NCBI GenBank assembly: GCA_003219115.1
Contig: QHPN01000032.1
Coordinates: 1 to 8,786 of the forward strand
DNA length: 8,786 nt
Direction: 5' to 3'
DNA from: Verrucomicrobiota bacterium
GTDB lineage: Bacteria; Verrucomicrobiota; Verrucomicrobiia; Chthoniobacterales; UBA10450
Shown: one piece after another, positions 6,451-8,786 of the stretch
Numbering within the stretch: the first letter of the stretch is position 1
How the letters are laid out: every line of letters begins with the position of its first letter
Made by a program: the position numbers and the translations under genes
Notes under the pieces: model-generated
Told to the model about the DNA's origin: nothing
Database searches by the model: none
What the model saw: the letters and a program-made list of their open reading frames with translations, nothing else

Positions 6451-7059
6451 CTAAGGAGGAAGAGTTTGGTCCCCGGCAGGATTACTTCCGTTCTGCGAAG
6501 CTTCTCCGGGCACGGGCAGTGGCAGGAACCGCCGTTTGCGCCGGTTCGCCGGTAACGGTGACAACGTCATCGTAATGTTCCGGCCCGCCAGCTTCGGTTC
6601 CATTTCCACCTGCGACATCCCGGCCAGGTCATTTTTCACCTTGGCCATCAACTGCATCCCAAATTCCTGGTGGGCCATTTCGCGCCCCCGAAATTGCAAT
6701 TGCACCCGCACCTTGTTGCCGCGATCGAGAAATTCTTCGCCGTGCCGAATCTTGGTCAGGTAATCATGCTCATCGATGTTTACCCGAAACTTGATTTCCT
6801 TCAGCTTCGCCGCCGGCGATGATTTGCGGTCTTTGTCCTGTTTGGCGATATCATAACGATACTTGCCAAAATCGACAATCTTGCACACCGGCGGGTTTGC
6901 CGTAGGCGCGATCTCGACCAGGTCCAGCTCCAGACTTTGCGCTCTGCGCAAGGCGTCGGACAACTTCATGACGCCGAGTTGTTCTCCAGTCGATCCCATG
7001 ATCACCCGTACTTCGCGGGCGCGAATTCGACCATTTACACGAACTTGTAGTTGCAGAAT
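6451..7059 (-). CDS. infC: Translation initiation factor IF-3, ATT start
   Basis: The protein has 202 residues. IF-3 binds the 30S ribosomal subunit, prevents premature joining of 50S and checks the start codon. The N domain (about 5-75) shows VRVNGRIRAREVRVI, GEQLGVM, LDLVEIAPTANPPVCKI and DFGKYRYD. The C domain (about 86-168) shows LKEIKFRVNIDEHDYLTKI, GNKVRVQLQFRGREM and an alpha/beta end. A proline-rich tail of about 34 residues (169-202) goes beyond the usual end. The natural N-terminus is reached only with ATT at 7059: TAA precedes it directly in frame, and AAAGGAG lies 5 bases upstream. Starting at GTG 7005 would cut the conserved RVNGRIRA. rpmI and rplT, which normally follow infC, are absent; the next gene is the convergent TPR gene. 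I see no clear promoter or attenuator in the 189 bases upstream. Confidence 0.94.
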   Translation of the reverse strand: MLQLQVRVNGRIRAREVRVIMGSTGEQLGVMKLSDALRRAQSLELDLVEIAPTANPPVCKIVDFGKYRYDIAKQDKDRKSSPAAKLKEIKFRVNIDEHDYLTKIRHGEEFLDRGNKVRVQLQFRGREMAHQEFGMQLMAKVKNDLAGMSQVEMEPKLAGRNITMTLSPLPANRRKRRFLPLPVPGEASQNGSNPAGDQTLPP

Positions 7060-7071
7060 TTAGGCTCCTTT
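7057..7071 (-). promoter_or_regulatory. infC: infC ribosome binding site and ATT start codon
   Basis: On the minus strand AAAGGAG (7065-7071) is followed by CCTAA and then ATT (7057-7059). The TAA in the spacer is an in-frame stop, so translation cannot begin further upstream in this frame. In E. coli the AUU start of infC lets IF-3 repress its own translation, because IF-3 discriminates against non-canonical starts. The same autoregulation is inferred here. Confidence 0.88.
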
Positions 7072-7248
7072 CAGCGAAACGAGAGTGCTGCGCTTCGCCG
7101 TTGTTTCATTTTCGCAAATCCGCCATCGCTTGGATGCGACGGCAGAGCACTCGACATCGATGCAGCTGCGAAGACCGCATCGACGGGCCCGCAATTCCGC
7201 GAGCCGGGGGAAAGTTGTAGCCACAATGGAACAGTCGCAAGGTGATTT

Positions 7249-7911
7249 CTATTCAGCAGGCGCCGCGCCGAAATGAGCTGCATAAGCGGCGTAGGCGGCA
7301 GCGTCGTCAATCATCGAATCCAAAGTGGCAGCTATCGGTTCCAATTTTATCACACCCGAGAAGATTGCGCGATCACCAATTTCAGTATCAATCAGGAAGG
7401 TAGGCCGTTGGCTTACCTTTAGCTCCTGCCATTCCACTGTGCTCTTACGTATTCGTTTTTCGATTTCCGGCGAACGCGCCCGCTCCGCCAATTTGGCTTT
7501 ATCCAAGCCGGACGCGTGGGCTCCCACTTCCGCTGCCACTTCGATATCGCGAATGGCCTTTGATCCCTCGCGCAGGATGGCGTTGGAAAGCGCGAGGCGC
7601 ACCGTGTCGTCTTTGATTCCAAGATCACGCGCCGCTTCTGCCACCAGATTGGCCGGCAGATATTCGGGTAACACCGGCTCGTACGAATCGCTCCGCAACA
7701 TGAAGGGCGAGCGATTCATCAATCCGCTGCGCCGGTAATACCATTCCTCTTGCTTGCGCGATTTCGGCAACCCCACTGGATCCATCAGCGCAATTTTCCA
7801 GTCGAATTCCACCCGACCGGCATACCGGCGTTTCAATTCCGCCCAGGTTGGCTGCGACCAGAAACACCACGACGACATCACATCCAGATAATTGGTAATC
7901 GAAATTCGCAT
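7249..7911 (-). CDS. DsbA-family thioredoxin-fold protein with SXXC site
   Basis: The protein has 220 residues with no signal peptide, so it is probably cytoplasmic. The start ISITNYLDVMSSWCFWSQPTW (3-23) corresponds to the 'D..CPWC' active-site segment of FrnE-like DsbA proteins. A helical insert follows, with a cis-proline loop SQRPTFLID (167-175, P170) near the end, as in the thioredoxin fold. The first active-site cysteine is replaced by S13, leaving C16 as the only cysteine I see in the protein. A disulfide exchange role by a CXXC pair is therefore unlikely. A glutathione- or thiol-binding or isomerase-like role, as in other members of the superfamily that lack CXXC, is possible. The ATG at 7911 is chosen for GGAG (7917-7920) 5 bases upstream; an in-frame ATG at 7959 lacks this. 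infC lies 189 bases downstream on the same strand. Confidence 0.82.
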   Translation of the reverse strand: MRISITNYLDVMSSWCFWSQPTWAELKRRYAGRVEFDWKIALMDPVGLPKSRKQEEWYYRRSGLMNRSPFMLRSDSYEPVLPEYLPANLVAEAARDLGIKDDTVRLALSNAILREGSKAIRDIEVAAEVGAHASGLDKAKLAERARSPEIEKRIRKSTVEWQELKVSQRPTFLIDTEIGDRAIFSGVIKLEPIAATLDSMIDDAAAYAAYAAHFGAAPAE

Positions 7912-7920
7912 CTCTTCTCC
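7912..7920 (-). promoter_or_regulatory. Ribosome binding site that decides the DsbA-like start
   Basis: On the minus strand GGAG (7917-7920) precedes ATG 7911 by AAGAG, five bases, which is near-ideal spacing. The upstream in-frame ATG at 7959 has AGGA directly against it, too close to work well, and would add 16 residues without family similarity. Confidence 0.65.
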
Positions 7921-7971
7921 AAGGAACGGCTGCCTCTGACTGCCGTCTACTAAAATCATTCCTGAAAGCTC

Positions 7972-8037
7972 TGTAGCGGCGGTCTATGACCGCCGGAAGA
8001 TTGTTATCGGACTCGGCGGTCATAGACCGCCCCTACA
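7972..8037. repeat. GTAG-ended nested palindrome, family A, copy 3
   Basis: Left: GTAG (7973-7976), then CGGCGGTC-TAT-GACCGCCG (7977-7995), identical to the left arm of copy 1. The spacer is 18 bases. The right arm (8014-8036) is its inverted copy with a single G-to-C change at 8032 just inside the CTAC end. Unlike copies 1 and 2 it lies between divergent genes, about 60 bases upstream of the DsbA-like start. It would be in the leader or promoter region rather than after a stop codon. Confidence 0.86.
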
Positions 8038-8069
8038 ACCCTCCACCACTGCATCCGTTTTCATTCGGT

Positions 8070-8097
8070 GTTCGACGTTCGACGTTGGGCGTTGGAC
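8070..8097 (+). repeat. Four tandem heptamers, GTTSGRC
   Basis: Four 7-base units follow each other without gaps: GTTCGAC, GTTCGAC, GTTGGGC, GTTGGAC, and then a partial GTT. A diverged unit (ATTCGGT) may precede them. It lies in the divergent gap between the DsbA-like gene and the rhomboid gene. I do not know its function. A seven-base period argues against coding. Confidence 0.65.
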
Positions 8098-8125
8098 GTT
8101 TGCCTTTCCCTGCCTCGCTTTAACT

Positions 8126-8141
8126 CTTCAACGCTTCAACG
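8126..8141 (+). repeat. Two tandem copies of CTTCAACG
   Basis: CTTCAACG occurs twice back to back, followed by CCGCAAC, a further partial match. It lies 46 bases before the rhomboid start. It may be a small tandem expansion, or a chance match given its length. Confidence 0.4.
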
Positions 8142-8187
8142 CCGCAACCATGTAAAGTGTTAACCATTTTAGGTTTCAACCCGTCCC

Positions 8188-8786
8188 ATGGAGCTCAATC
8201 ACGTCCTCCTCTTCACCGCCGTCGCGACTTCAGCGTTGATTGTGCTCCAGGCTTTCCGACCGCAAACTCCCGGCGCTCGCGCCCGAGCCAGCATTGTCCT
8301 GATCGCAGCCGCTCTTTCCTGGCTGTTGGCCCGATCAATCGCCGGCTGGCTTTCTGCGATCGTTTGGTGCGCGCTTTTGGTCGTGCCAGCGTTCCTCAGG
8401 CACCGCGCTCAGGCTGCGCGTTTTCCGCATCATCAAAGCTGGAGGCCGACCATCATTTTGTCGCCGGTCGTCCTCATATTAATCATCATCAACATCGCCG
8501 TCTTCGTTCTCGAACTTCTCGCCGGCGGCTCAACCAACGAACTGACTCTGCATCGCCTCGGCGAACTCGATACCGGCTCAGTGATCTATCGACATGAATA
8601 TTGGCGCCTTTTCGCCGCTCTCTTTCTTCACTACGGACCGATCCACATCTTTTTTAATCTCTTTGCCCTTCTTCTCCTCGGTCCACCGCTCGAACGACAA
8701 ATCGGCGGCCTGCTTTTCTTTGTTTGCTACGCGGTGTCAGGGCTGGGATCGAGCATCGCGGTCGTCTTACTAACGAGACTAAGACT
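8188..8786 (+). CDS. Rhomboid-family intramembrane serine protease, 5' part
   Basis: 199 codons are present and the gene runs off the right edge. Rhomboids cleave membrane proteins within the bilayer. Hydrophobic segments lie at about 5-22, 34-48, 52-70, 88-111, 140-165 and 174-195. HEYWRLFAALFLHYGPIHIFFN (136-157) matches the rhomboid signature: the WR motif, then H153 and N157 of the HXXXN oxyanion segment, followed by LFALLLLGPPLER. The catalytic GXSG serine should lie just past the window end, so activity cannot be judged. Residues 1-85 form an N-terminal extension with extra membrane segments and basic loops. The ATG at 8188 follows an in-frame TAG at 8170-8172; no good ribosome site is seen. 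The only other gene nearby is the divergent DsbA-like gene. Confidence 0.85.
   Translation, partial: MELNHVLLFTAVATSALIVLQAFRPQTPGARARASIVLIAAALSWLLARSIAGWLSAIVWCALLVVPAFLRHRAQAARFPHHQSWRPTIILSPVVLILIIINIAVFVLELLAGGSTNELTLHRLGELDTGSVIYRHEYWRLFAALFLHYGPIHIFFNLFALLLLGPPLERQIGGLLFFVCYAVSGLGSSIAVVLLTRLR

Noticed and set aside
6451..7005. infC starting at GTG 7005
   Set aside because: This would remove the conserved RVNGRIRA segment. No ribosome site is seen there, whereas ATT 7059 has a strong one.
7060..7248. Attenuator or riboswitch in the infC leader
   Set aside because: I found only weak stems, such as a 6-bp CGATGC/GCATCG, with no T run or recognisable riboswitch core.
1514..8037. CRISPR array from the recurring 23-base arms
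   Set aside because: The copies are kilobases apart, arranged as inverted pairs without regular spacers, and there are no cas genes.
8157..8597. 146-codon frame in the rhomboid region
   Set aside because: It is an out-of-frame shadow rich in Arg, Ser and His. The frame from 8188 gives clear membrane segments and the HXXXN motif.

Overview
This window is ordinary bacterial chromosome of moderately high G+C. It holds housekeeping and cell-envelope genes on both strands, packed tightly and separated by short spacers full of palindromes. The gene set (HolA, AroB, a DUF4870 membrane protein, an N-acetylmuramoyl-L-alanine amidase, a YmdB-type phosphodiesterase, a TPR protein, IF-3, a DsbA-like protein and a rhomboid protease) fits a free-living Gram-negative-type bacterium. 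The style of the intergenic repeats and the gene neighbourhood suggest Verrucomicrobiota, perhaps a soil lineage. That placement is a recollection-based inference, not something the sequence proves.

Layout. 1-162 is the 3' end of an unrecognised gene. 163-396 carries an inverted pair of palindromic repeats (family B). holA runs 397-1512 (+). 1513-1780 holds three different palindromic elements in series. A DUF4870 gene (1781-2221, -) is divergent from aroB (2258-3340, +). Two adjoining GTAG-ended elements fill the gap to the convergent amidase gene (3484-4734, -). That gene is divergent from the ymdB-type gene (4771-5622, +), which is followed by a secreted TPR protein gene (5691-6341, +). 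A shortened family B copy lies in the next convergent gap. infC (6451-7059, -) begins with an ATT codon behind a strong Shine-Dalgarno sequence. Upstream of it is a DsbA-like gene (7249-7911, -) whose CXXC has become SXXC. 7912-8187 holds a third GTAG element and two short tandem repeats. A rhomboid gene (8188 onward, +) runs off the window. No gene-free stretch exceeds 300 bases, and I see no tRNA, rRNA, CRISPR array or insertion sequence with a transposase.

The genes do not form one pathway. They serve replication (HolA), shikimate/aromatic synthesis (AroB), peptidoglycan turnover (amidase), translation initiation (IF-3), and membrane or envelope functions. Most neighbours are divergent or convergent, so only ymdB with the TPR gene, and possibly the DsbA-like gene with infC, could share a transcript.

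The most notable signal is a set of REP-like elements. Three copies have arms made of GTAG plus an 8-bp-stem hairpin, with compensatory stem changes between arms. Related palindromes of other sequence occur in nearly every long spacer and apparently once inside aroB. I found no wholly new gene system in the window.
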